From Psychrobacillus sp. NEAU-3TGS (lineage in GTDB: Bacteria > Bacillota > Bacilli > Bacillales_A > Planococcaceae), in the NCBI RefSeq assembly GCF_029955155.1, contig NZ_JAPNOZ010000006.1:186001-250000 (forward strand): a stretch of DNA of 64,000 bases. The letters are read 5' to 3'. Of the stretch, positions 40,591 through 48,546 are shown piece by piece. The stretch's first letter is position 1. Every line of letters begins with the position of its first letter. The translations under genes and the position numbers were made by a program. The notes under the pieces are model-generated. The model had not been told where the DNA came from. It did not search any database and was given only the letters and a program-made list of their open reading frames with translations.

Positions 40591-41024
40591 TAAAACTCTC
40601 CTCTAGCCTTAATAGCATCTGCCGCTAAAATACTGTCTTTTAAATAATGCTGGATCTCTACATTTTTTATAATTTCATCCGTCGTCATCCAATGAACTGA
40701 TTCCACTTCATTTGGACTTTTTGCATATGGTTCCCCTTTTTCAAATTCACATAAAAACACGATATCTACTACTTCTTTTCCATTTTCCAAAACAAAGGAA
40801 GTATTACGGACATATTGAATGGGGTCTTTCACTTCAACTCCCACTTCTTCAAACAATTCTCTACGTAAAGTTCTTTCTAAAATAGCCGTAGAATCGCCTT
40901 CCCGTTCTACCGTTCCGCCTACTAATGACAATTCCCCTCCAGCATGTGCTTCCTTTGTACTCCTTCTTATTAAAAGCCACTTATCCTCTTTAAATACAGC
41001 AGCCTCCACATTTATTAAGAACAT
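40590..41024 (-). CDS. Nudix hydrolase
   Basis: 144 residues from the ATG at 41024, 7 bases after AAAGGGG. Nudix box GGTVEREGDS then RRELFEEVGV, with three extra residues in the middle compared with the strict consensus. Substrate unknown. First gene of the nudix-amidase-protease-methyltransferase run. Confidence 0.85.
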   Translation of the reverse strand: MFLINVEAAVFKEDKWLLIRRSTKEAHAGGELSLVGGTVEREGDSTAILERTLRRELFEEVGVEVKDPIQYVRNTSFVLENGKEVVDIVFLCEFEKGEPYAKSPNEVESVHWMTTDEIIKNVEIQHYLKDSILAADAIKARGEF

Positions 41025-41115
41025 TAGCAATCCCCTTTCAGCATCCCATCTATGTAATCTTCGTGATGCATAAGGATATCTCCTTTTATTTTCTATTCAA
41101 GTTATCCACTTGAAC

Positions 41116-41149
41116 AAAAAACTGACGACCCTATAATAGGTCGCCAGTT
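41116..41149 (-). terminator. Terminator of the DUF378 gene
   Basis: On the minus strand AACTGGCGACC pairs with GGTCGTCAGTT (one mismatch, 41120-41149) followed by TTTTG. Confidence 0.75.
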
Positions 41150-41169
41150 CTTCGTTCATGAATGCGGAA

Positions 41170-41493
41170 TTATTTCTTTTCCTCAGACTTTTTTCTCTCC
41201 GAATAATCTCTAATATCCGTTAAGTCTGTTTCCTCTCCAAATTCCGTTCCATAATTTACATTTCTTATGCCGCGAGTATCTCTTTCCACTTCTACATCTC
41301 TAGATGGTTCAAATAAAAGTGGTAAGCAGATAAGTCCACTTAATCCGACAAGCGCATAAATAAATCTCGAGATACCTGACGTTTGTCCACCAAATATAGA
41401 CGCTACTAAGTCATACCTAAAAAACCCGATTAATCCCCAGTTAATTGCACCAATTATAACGAGTAATAAAGCAATTCGATGTATCGCTCTCAT
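41170..41493 (-). CDS. DUF378 small membrane protein (YuzA-like)
   Basis: 107 residues. Two spans: IALLLVIIGAINWGLIGFF, the DUF378 signature, and FIYALVGLSGLICLPLLF. A charged tail of about 45 residues follows, longer than in most relatives. Function unknown. Single gene with its own terminator. Confidence 0.85.
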   Translation of the reverse strand: MRAIHRIALLLVIIGAINWGLIGFFRYDLVASIFGGQTSGISRFIYALVGLSGLICLPLLFEPSRDVEVERDTRGIRNVNYGTEFGEETDLTDIRDYSERKKSEEKK

Positions 41494-41655
41494 TGTGTTT
41501 TACACCTCCTTCAACTTCATTGAAACACTTTCTTAGCTTTCGCTAAAAACAAACTTTCATACATCCAAGCATTCCGACTATAATAACTGGAGTATGTCTT
41601 CATATTCGCATATAATTTCATTAGAGAAACATGCTATAGGAAAGGAGCAAAATAA

Positions 41656-42135
41656 ATGAAACATCGTATTGTCGAACGACAAGCTTTTCAAGTAATAGGA
41701 GTAAATCGAGAATTTCCATACGAAGTAGAAGACGGTGGCATAACAGCATTTCAGAACTTTTGGAATACCATTCATGAAAATGGTACCTTCCATCAACTAG
41801 AGCAGTTGAGAAGTGGGGAAACAAAAGGGCTTTTAGGTATTTGGGCAGAAGTAAATAAAGATGAAAATAAAATGGATTATTATGTTGCAGTGGAATATAG
41901 CGGTGGCGTGCCAGTAGGATTAAAAAGTATAGACTTTCCTGCTTCTAAATGGGTTGTTTTTGAAGTACAAGGTCCTTTTCCTTCCTCATTAGCCAGTACA
42001 TGGGAACGAATCTATTCGGAATGGTTTCCTTCCACAGGATATGTGCCAAACGAAGTAAAACCGTTTGAAGTATACATAGAAACGGATCCGAAAAATTTAA
42101 ATGCCTATAATGAAATTTGGGTGGCAATCAAATAA
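41656..42135 (+). CDS. GyrI-like / AraC effector-binding domain protein
   Basis: 159 residues. Blocks ERQAFQVIGVNREFPYE, GITAFQNFWNTI, GLLGIWAEVN and the C-terminal FEVYIETDPKNLNAYNEIWV are typical of the integron-associated effector-binding group. No DNA-binding domain. AAAGGAG lies upstream of the ATG. A terminator follows at 42257. Confidence 0.82.
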   Translation: MKHRIVERQAFQVIGVNREFPYEVEDGGITAFQNFWNTIHENGTFHQLEQLRSGETKGLLGIWAEVNKDENKMDYYVAVEYSGGVPVGLKSIDFPASKWVVFEVQGPFPSSLASTWERIYSEWFPSTGYVPNEVKPFEVYIETDPKNLNAYNEIWVAIK

Positions 42136-42256
42136 GCTTCACTCATCTATTCATTAATTTATCCTTCTAGAACAAGAGTATGCTTTAAAAGGTGAAGTAA
42201 GAGTCATTAGCATTTCAATATAATGATTAATTGCTTTGAATGAATTGAACTATAAT

Positions 42257-42289
42257 AAGCGTTTCCACAATTTGTAGAAACGCTTTTTT
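42257..42289. terminator. Terminator shared by converging genes
   Basis: AAGCGTTTC (42257-42265) pairs with GAAACGCTT (42277-42285), then TTTT on the plus strand. Between the GyrI-like and EamA genes. Confidence 0.82.
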
Positions 42290-42298
42290 ATCCAAAAA

Positions 42299-43180
42299 CT
42301 ATACAAGTGATTTCATTTTATCCTTTTTCAAAAAACCAAACTTAGTTTCAGATAAAATAATCGCAAAAAGAATTAGAACAGCTCCGACAATCATTTTAAA
42401 TGTCATTACTTCACTTAAAATGATAACCGAAAATGCCATTCCCCAAAAAGATTCTGTCGAAAGTATAATAGCCGCTTTTGTTTCGGTTATGTACTTTTGC
42501 GCAACAGTCTGCATTAAATAAGCAATTGTTGTGGAAAACACACCAAGATAAAGAAGGTTCAACAATCCTTCCGTCTCCATAGAAAATGCACTTTCTCCTC
42601 TAAAAGCAACAACTATCCAACCAATAGCAGCCGCCACCACCATTTGAATAATCGTTATAACAACGGGGTCCTCTTTTTTCACAAACTTTGCTGTATAAAA
42701 TATATGGAAGGCAAAACCTACTGCACAGCCAAGGGTAAGCAAATCTCCAACATTAATCTCTGAAGAAAGTTTGAGCGATAGTACTGCCACTCCAATTACT
42801 GCTAATACTGCTCCCCCCATTTCATACATATCCATTTTTCTTTTATAGAGGAAAAATCCTATAAAAGGGACGATGACCACATTTACTGCCGTTAAAAATG
42901 CATTTTTAGAAGGCGTTGTATATTGTAAGCCGACAGTTTGAAGAGCGAAAGCTAAGTATAAGAAAATGCCTAAAATAGTTCCACTAATAAGCGTACTTTT
43001 CTTCATTTTCGCCAACTTTTTATAAAAGACAATGCTTAAAATAATAGCTCCGATTAAAAATCTTCCAGCCAATATCTGATAGGGTGAATAATATTCAAGC
43101 GAAACGGCACTAGCTACGAACCCACTTCCCCATATAACGGCTGTTGCTACTAGTAATATTTCACCGATATACCTTTGCAC
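42299..43180 (-). CDS. EamA/DMT family transporter
   Basis: 293 residues from the GTG at 43180, preceded by AGGTTGGTGG; the ATG at 43222 has no ribosome site. Ten spans in two EamA repeats (VATAVIWGSGFVASAVSLEY at the first, LYLGVFSTTIAYLMQTVAQK in the second). Drug/metabolite exporter of unknown substrate. Follows another EamA gene in the same direction. Confidence 0.85.
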   Translation of the reverse strand: MQRYIGEILLVATAVIWGSGFVASAVSLEYYSPYQILAGRFLIGAIILSIVFYKKLAKMKKSTLISGTILGIFLYLAFALQTVGLQYTTPSKNAFLTAVNVVIVPFIGFFLYKRKMDMYEMGGAVLAVIGVAVLSLKLSSEINVGDLLTLGCAVGFAFHIFYTAKFVKKEDPVVITIIQMVVAAAIGWIVVAFRGESAFSMETEGLLNLLYLGVFSTTIAYLMQTVAQKYITETKAAIILSTESFWGMAFSVIILSEVMTFKMIVGAVLILFAIILSETKFGFLKKDKMKSLV

Positions 43181-43237
43181 ATAAACCACCAACCTTTTAT
43201 CAATAGTCCTAGTATATCGCATAAAAGCGCCTAGCTT

Positions 43238-44218
43238 CTATAAAATTTCTTTCATAGAAGCAGACGCTTTAACTTTGGTTGTGGAAGCAGGTGTACTGTT
43301 CTGCTGTTTCTTTCGAAGAAACATATTATTCGCGATTAAAGAGAATATTATAAACGTAATTCCGATCAATTCCACATAATTTACTTGATTTCCTTGAATA
43401 AGTGAAATCACAAGCGTTGTAACGGGAACAAAGTTGATAAATAACAGCCCATTTAATGGAGTAAGAATGCTAACACCGACATTCCAACCAAGCAATGCAA
43501 TGAGACCCGGAAAAATAATCATAAATAATAAATGCGGACTCACAATCGTAATTGTTTCCATATTAGGTACACTTACATAACCTGTGAAGGTAAGGATTAG
43601 CACTATAAAGCCTGCTGTAATTGTTCCAAGCAAACAGCTTAAAGTTGAATATCGTAACGCAGACCATCCCCGGAACTCACTACCACCCATTGTATAAACT
43701 ACCCATCCAATAACCGCAATTAGTATAAGGATGGAAGGAATAAAATTGTCTGTAGCGGTTAAAAACGCTCCAAAGTTACCTTTTGTAATAACTAGAGAGG
43801 CACCGATAAATGCGATTAATACACATACTAATGTGAATGTATAAGGTCTGCGTCTATAAAGCATCCAGAAAATAACTATAGATATCATAGGCATTAATGA
43901 TTCCATAATCGATGCAACCATAACTCCTGGCTCTCCTAATAAATCCTCTCCCCAGAAAATAAGTAAGTTATAAACGGTGAAAGCCATCGTTCCAAAAAAC
44001 CATAGAGATAGTCCCTTTCCCTCTAATTGAAACGCCTGTTTACCCTCTTTCCAAAATAGTAATAGCACTAAAATGACCGTTACCGAGCCATAACGGATAA
44101 TAGTAAAATAAAATGGATCTATATATTGAAAAGCAGCATGTGCAACGGGAAACATTGCTCCCCACGACACGCTTGCAACAAGACATAATATTGCACCTAA
44201 AAGGACATTCCCTTTCAC
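43238..44218 (-). CDS. EamA/DMT family transporter
   Basis: 326 residues, about ten spans, first repeat LCLVASVSWGAMFPVAHAAF, second repeat from about residue 165. A basic tail is longer than usual. It is divergent from a LysR regulator with a 144-base operator region between, so it is probably the regulated target, with the second EamA gene downstream. Confidence 0.85.
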   Translation of the reverse strand: MKGNVLLGAILCLVASVSWGAMFPVAHAAFQYIDPFYFTIIRYGSVTVILVLLLFWKEGKQAFQLEGKGLSLWFFGTMAFTVYNLLIFWGEDLLGEPGVMVASIMESLMPMISIVIFWMLYRRRPYTFTLVCVLIAFIGASLVITKGNFGAFLTATDNFIPSILILIAVIGWVVYTMGGSEFRGWSALRYSTLSCLLGTITAGFIVLILTFTGYVSVPNMETITIVSPHLLFMIIFPGLIALLGWNVGVSILTPLNGLLFINFVPVTTLVISLIQGNQVNYVELIGITFIIFSLIANNMFLRKKQQNSTPASTTKVKASASMKEIL

Positions 44219-44271
44219 AACACATCACTCTCCTTTATTTGCTTGCCTAATCTATTAAACAACAATATTAG

Positions 44272-44324
44272 ACATCATGTAAAACGAATATTAATGATGT
44301 TTGATATCATTTTTAGTGATATCA
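44272..44324. promoter_or_regulatory. Probable LysR operator region
   Basis: Two identical 8-base palindromes TGATATCA at 44302-44309 and 44317-44324 (15 bases apart), plus an inverted pair ACATCAT (44272-44278) and ATGATGT (44294-44300). It lies between the divergent LysR and EamA genes, where LysR regulators bind. Confidence 0.55.
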
Positions 44325-44362
44325 TAATAAGTAGCATAAAAGTGAGAAAGGAAGGAAGCTAA

Positions 44363-45250
44363 ATGGAGTTTAAAGACTTAGAAATTTTTCAAATGGTTGC
44401 ACAAAAAGGAACAATAACGGAAGCAGCAAAAGCATTAAGCTATGTGCAATCGAATATTACATCCAGAATACATAAGCTGGAAACAGAACTAAATACGCCA
44501 CTTTTCAATCGTCATAACAGAGGAATGAGCTTAACCCCAGAAGGTAAAAAACTATTAGTATATTGCGAGAAAATATTAACCCTAACGACTGAAATGAGAA
44601 AAGTAGTACAAAGCGGAGAAGATCCTTCTGGTAAGTTAGAAATTGGATCAGTAGAAACAGTTATTAACTTACCAACTATATTATCTGCTTACACGAGGAA
44701 GTATAAAAACGTGGATCTTTCCCTTCTAACAGGTGTAACAGAACAATTGCAACAGGATGTGTTGAATCATCGTTTGGACGGAGCCTTTGTAACAGAAACA
44801 GATGTGCACCCAGATCTTGTATCTCATGATGTTTTTCAAGAAGAGCTTGTGTTAATTTCAGATATGAAAGCAACTTCGTTAGAACAATTAATCGAGGAGC
44901 CTTTCCTTTGTTTTAGCAAAGGGTGTGGATATCGTGCAAGACTAGAAGCATGGTACAAAGATCAAAATATTCCCCCTCAAAAGGTAATGGAATTTGGGAC
45001 GTTAGAAACCATTTTAAGTAGTGTTGCAGTAGGCCTTGGAGTCACGTACGTCCCTAGATCCGTTGTGGCTCATTTAGAAAAACGAGGACTTATCCAATGT
45101 CATATCCTTCCTGATAAATATAGTAAGATCAAAACAATCTTCATCAGACGTTCCAATGCCTATCTAACATCCACAATTGAAAAGTTTATCGAAACGATCG
45201 AACATACCAAGCATGAGACGACAGAGCCATTATCTTTCATTGTTAACTAA
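44363..45250 (+). CDS. LysR family transcriptional regulator
   Basis: 295 residues. N-terminal winged HTH (MVAQKGTITEAAKALSYVQS, then NITSRIHKLE) and a periplasmic-binding-like effector domain from about residue 88. Divergent from the EamA gene, which it likely controls. Effector unknown. ATG follows GGAAGG. A strong terminator follows. Confidence 0.92.
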   Translation: MEFKDLEIFQMVAQKGTITEAAKALSYVQSNITSRIHKLETELNTPLFNRHNRGMSLTPEGKKLLVYCEKILTLTTEMRKVVQSGEDPSGKLEIGSVETVINLPTILSAYTRKYKNVDLSLLTGVTEQLQQDVLNHRLDGAFVTETDVHPDLVSHDVFQEELVLISDMKATSLEQLIEEPFLCFSKGCGYRARLEAWYKDQNIPPQKVMEFGTLETILSSVAVGLGVTYVPRSVVAHLEKRGLIQCHILPDKYSKIKTIFIRRSNAYLTSTIEKFIETIEHTKHETTEPLSFIVN

Positions 45251-45327
45251 ATTAATGGCGAGCAATTAGTTCTCTTATACCAGTAGCTTTGCGATAACGG
45301 TCTTTTAAGTGCAATAAAAGCTGCTAA

Positions 45328-45376
45328 AAAAAGCGTTATCTTTTACAAAATTTCATCTGTAAAGATAACGCTTTTT
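45328..45376. terminator. Bidirectional terminator
   Basis: AAAAAGCGTTATCTTT (45328-45343) pairs with AAAGATAACGCTTTTT (45361-45376), with further ACA/TGT pairing, about 19 pairs with one bulge. Serves the LysR gene and the converging small-protein gene. Confidence 0.85.
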
Positions 45377-45426
45377 AAGCTTCCCAGTATTAGACATAAC
45401 TTTTAAAATAAAAGGAGCAGATTTAG

Positions 45427-45669
45427 TTACTCAACATCTTTAAGCATTTTCTCAATCGTACTTAATCTTTCTTCAATACCATTTAATTTGGACTGTAGCA
45501 GATTGGTATTCTCTTTTTCTAAGGCAAGTCTTTCGTCCGCTCGTCTTTCAAAACGTTTAACAACGCTCACTATGAATACTATAATAGCTACAAAAATTCC
45601 TATAAAAATTATTAAAGGAAGTAACGAGAGAAATAAGCCGAATATAGTGAATCCATCCATATTTTCCAC
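45427..45669 (-). CDS. Small membrane protein with coiled-coil tail
   Basis: 80 residues. One long hydrophobic segment (residues 8-36, LFLSLLPLIIFIGIFVAII) then a heptad-patterned charged helix ending IEERLSTIEKMLKDVE. No named family recognised. It follows the winged-helix gene by 11 bases, so it may be the target or partner of that regulator. Confidence 0.7.
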   Translation of the reverse strand: MENMDGFTIFGLFLSLLPLIIFIGIFVAIIVFIVSVVKRFERRADERLALEKENTNLLQSKLNGIEERLSTIEKMLKDVE

Positions 45670-45680
45670 CTCAAGATTGC

Positions 45681-46001
45681 TTATTTTTTTCTTTTTATCG
45701 ATAAAGACTTAGATAAATCATGTATTAGTTGTTCATTTAAGACAAAATGAATGTCATTTAGCTGATAGAATTTCGCTGCTTGGCCAGTTTCTAAAATTTC
45801 CATATCACTTGAAACAAGATTCGCCTCCTCTAATTTTTGTAGGTGCAGATACAATAAAGGCCTGCTAATGCCAAGCTCACGAGCAAGATGGCTAACGTAT
45901 TGTCGCCCCTCAGATAAAACCGCAATAATTTTTAAACGCTGTGGATTGGACAAAGCCTCTAAAACAAGAAGTAATTCATCACCATTATTAAAATATATCA
46001 T
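45681..46001 (-). CDS. ArsR-like winged-helix regulator
   Basis: 106 residues. ALSNPQRLKIIAVLSEG near residue 16 and the recognition region VSHLARELGISRPLLYLHLQ near 36-55 are ArsR-like. No metal-binding Cys pair, so not a metal sensor of the classic type. Probably represses its own operon with the small membrane protein. No obvious ribosome site precedes the ATG, so the start is uncertain. Confidence 0.78.
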   Translation of the reverse strand: MIYFNNGDELLLVLEALSNPQRLKIIAVLSEGRQYVSHLARELGISRPLLYLHLQKLEEANLVSSDMEILETGQAAKFYQLNDIHFVLNEQLIHDLSKSLSIKRKK

Positions 46002-46122
46002 ATGTAAGTATTTTATTACACATATAATAAAACTTCAATAGTTCCAGTGTAAGACACAGCTTTTAACACGGGCAGCATTCCTACGTAAAACAAAGCTGTT
46101 GCAATCGAAAATTAAGAGATTG

Positions 46123-46259
46123 TCCAGGTTTTGAGATTTATTTTCCAACTTTTGATAGAGATTGTCCAACTATCTTTAAAGCTTGTCCAGTTTTCGTGCA
46201 TTATCGTCCAACTATTAGATATGATTGTCCAACGCGTCAAACAGGTTGTTTTCCAACAG
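46123..46259 (+). repeat. 21-base-period array of TGTCCA(A/G) words, seven units
   Basis: The tetramer TCCA begins at 46123, 46144, 46165, 46186, 46207, 46228 and 46252: five intervals of exactly 21 and one of 24. The fuller word is GATTGTCCAACT with variation; the other 10-13 positions of each unit differ. No reading frame runs through. It fills most of the 309-base gap 46002-46310, upstream of the ArsR gene and next to the GntP terminator. The rest of the gap (46002-46120) shows nothing clear. Confidence 0.8.
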
Positions 46260-46260
46260 C

Positions 46261-46308
46261 AAAAAAGCGCATTTTTCTAAAATCCAATAGTAGAAAAATA
46301 CGCTTTTT
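46261..46308 (-). terminator. Terminator of the acid-sugar operon
   Basis: On the minus strand AAAAAGCGTATTTTTCTA pairs with TAGAAAAATGCGCTTTTT, ending in six T. Two bases after the GntP stop. The last unit of the 21-base array touches it. Confidence 0.85.
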
Positions 46309-46310
46309 AG

Positions 46311-47633
46311 TTAAGAAATAATCATATTAAGGATTAACACACCAGCTAGTCCTACTAACGAAAGAATCGTTACCATAACAGACCATGTTTTAATCGTTTT
46401 CCCGATAGAAAGATTGAAGTATTCCTTGTAAATCCAGAATCCTGCGTCATTCACATGGGAGAATGTAATACTTCCGGCACCAGCTGCTAACACCATTAGT
46501 TCTGGGCTTATGCCAGTAATTCCTACTAAAGGAGCTGCAATACCCGCAGCCGTCATTCCTGCTACCGTAGCAGATCCAACAGCTACTCGTAAGATAGCGG
46601 CAATCAACCAAGTTAGCAGTAATGGAGAAAGTGTTGAGCTAGCCATAATGTCTGCAATATATTGATCAATATGACTATCGATTAATACTTGTTTAAATGC
46701 ACCACCGGCAGCGATGATTAAGAGAATCATTGCAATGCCACTAACCGCATCTGTAACCGATTGCATAACTTCTTTCATTTTTTTACCGCGATTCAGACCA
46801 AATGTAAAGAATGCAAAAATTACGGATAATAATAGGGCAACATTGGCATTACCAATAAAATCAAAGAACGGCATAACAGCTGAATCTGGTGCTGCGATGA
46901 CAACAATTACATGAGATGCTATTAAAATAACAGGCATCAATGCTGTAATAAGACTTGTAGCAAATCCAGGCATTTCATCTTCCGTAAATTCTTTCGGATT
47001 AAAAAGTCCTTTTGGAATTTCAACTTCTAAAGATTCCTTCTTGAAAAACTTCGTAAATAATGGTCCACCAATAATAATCGCTGGAATCGCAATAATGACT
47101 CCATATACTAATGTTCTTCCAATGTCTGCATCGAACACACTAGCAATAGCAGTTGGTCCTGGATGCGGAGGAACAAAACCATGCATCGTTATAAGTGCTG
47201 CGATTACCGGCATACCAATATATAAAACTGGCACTCCAGCGGCAGTAGCAATCGTAAATACTAAAGGAATTAATACAACAACTCCTGTTTCAAAAAACAA
47301 TGCAATCCCTACGACAGATGCGGTCAAAACAGCTGCTAATTGCACTCTCTTTTTCCCAAACGCATGAATAAGTGTCGTAGCAATACGCTGAGCCCCACCT
47401 GAGTCAGTCATTAACTTACCAAGAATTGCCCCAAAGATAATAATCATCGTCAGGCTTCCAAGTGTTCCACCTAAACCGCCCTGGACAGATGTCATTGCTT
47501 CCAGTGGTGTCATACCTTCTAATATACCTACAACAAGCGAAACTAAAATAAGCGAGATGAAAGCGTTTAACTTAAATACAATCATTAATAGAAGTAGAAG
47601 TGCAACCCCTATACAAACAGATACTATTGGCAT
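46311..47633 (-). CDS. GntP family gluconate/sugar-acid permease
   Basis: 440 residues from the ATG at 47633, 6 bases after GGGGA; upstream readings run through an intercistronic hairpin. About twelve spans; family blocks GGLGGTLGSLTMIIIFGAIL, HGFVPPHPGPTAIAS and FSHVNDAGFWIYKEYFNLS. Proton-linked uptake of aldonate-type acids. Last gene of the dehydrogenase-kinase-aldolase operon and presumably its uptake system. Confidence 0.92.
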   Translation of the reverse strand: MPIVSVCIGVALLLLLMIVFKLNAFISLILVSLVVGILEGMTPLEAMTSVQGGLGGTLGSLTMIIIFGAILGKLMTDSGGAQRIATTLIHAFGKKRVQLAAVLTASVVGIALFFETGVVVLIPLVFTIATAAGVPVLYIGMPVIAALITMHGFVPPHPGPTAIASVFDADIGRTLVYGVIIAIPAIIIGGPLFTKFFKKESLEVEIPKGLFNPKEFTEDEMPGFATSLITALMPVILIASHVIVVIAAPDSAVMPFFDFIGNANVALLLSVIFAFFTFGLNRGKKMKEVMQSVTDAVSGIAMILLIIAAGGAFKQVLIDSHIDQYIADIMASSTLSPLLLTWLIAAILRVAVGSATVAGMTAAGIAAPLVGITGISPELMVLAAGAGSITFSHVNDAGFWIYKEYFNLSIGKTIKTWSVMVTILSLVGLAGVLILNMIIS

Positions 47634-47660
47634 TCGAATTCCCCATTTCGATTTAGAAGC

Positions 47661-47687
47661 TTGTCCCCATGTAAGACACAGGGACAA
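47661..47687 (-). promoter_or_regulatory. Intercistronic stem-loop between aldolase and permease genes
   Basis: TTGTCCC (47661-47667) and GGGACAA (47681-47687) pair perfectly across a 13-base loop, 4 bases after the aldolase stop, with no T-run. It may lower or protect the permease part of the transcript. Confidence 0.5.
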
Positions 47688-47690
47688 TTC

Positions 47691-48527
47691 TTATTTATTT
47701 GCAAATAAGCGTACAAATTTGGTCATGACAGATTCCATTGTTTGTTGCATTTCTTCCATAACTGTTGAAAGATGTGGCATTTGTTTCTGCTCAAAAGCAT
47801 TTTGCAGATAAGTAACAGCAGCCATTGATACTTCCGTATTCACATTGACTTTGCATATTCCAAGTTGAACAGCTTGTTTCACAATTTCATCCGGAGTCCC
47901 TGATCCACCATGAAGCACAAGTGGTACATCAACAGCTTGCGCTATTCTTCCTAATAGCGGCAAATCAATTTTCGGCTCCCCTTTATACATACCATGAACC
48001 GTTCCGATAGCAGCAGCTAAAAAGTCCACTCCTGTTTCTGCAACAAAATCTTTTGCAGACTGTGGATCCGTTAATGTGCCATCTCCTTCTTCCTCATCAG
48101 AAAAATCGCCTTTTGCTAAAGATCCAATTTCAGCTTCTACCGATACGCCAGCCATATGAGCGATTTCCACAATTTCTTTTGTACGACGAATATTTTCTTC
48201 TATTTCATAAGCTGACCCGTCAAACATAACCGATGTAAACCCAGCACGAATGGCACGAATGATTGACTCTTTTTCATACGCATGGTCTAGGTGCAGTGCA
48301 ATAGGAACTGGAGACTTTTCTGCGACGGCTTTCACCAGTCCGGCAAAACCTTCTACATCAACGCTTGGAAAGTAACGCTCACCTAATGCAATAATTACTG
48401 GTTGGTTTTCCCGTTCTGCCACACGAATAGCTGCCTGAACTGTTTCTAGACTGTATACATTAAATGCAGCGACTGCATATTTACCGGCTTGTGCATTTTT
48501 TAACATTTCTTTTGTATTAACTAGCAT
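47691..48527 (-). CDS. Class II ketose-bisphosphate-type aldolase
   Basis: 278 residues, FbaA/GatY/KbaY family. Zinc and catalytic motifs: IALHLDHAYEKES near residue 77 (His and Asp), GTVHGMYKGEP near 170 and VLHGGSGTP near 205. Relatives cleave fructose- or tagatose-bisphosphate to DHAP and an aldehyde. In this operon it takes the place of the OtnC decarboxylase of known four-carbon acid-sugar clusters, so the true substrate is probably a phosphorylated keto-acid or ketose. Lies 19 bases after the kinase. Confidence 0.88.
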   Translation of the reverse strand: MLVNTKEMLKNAQAGKYAVAAFNVYSLETVQAAIRVAERENQPVIIALGERYFPSVDVEGFAGLVKAVAEKSPVPIALHLDHAYEKESIIRAIRAGFTSVMFDGSAYEIEENIRRTKEIVEIAHMAGVSVEAEIGSLAKGDFSDEEEGDGTLTDPQSAKDFVAETGVDFLAAAIGTVHGMYKGEPKIDLPLLGRIAQAVDVPLVLHGGSGTPDEIVKQAVQLGICKVNVNTEVSMAAVTYLQNAFEQKQMPHLSTVMEEMQQTMESVMTKFVRLFANK

Positions 48528-48546
48528 GTAAGTTTCCCCCTGATCA

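Noticed and set aside
40590-41024. GatA of the tRNA amidotransferase for the adjacent amidase
   Set aside because: The amidase has the signature triad but no gatC or gatB neighbours; its partners here are nudix and protease genes.
46123-46259. CRISPR array
   Set aside because: The kept word is only about 8-11 bases, not palindromic, units are 21 bases, and there are no cas genes.
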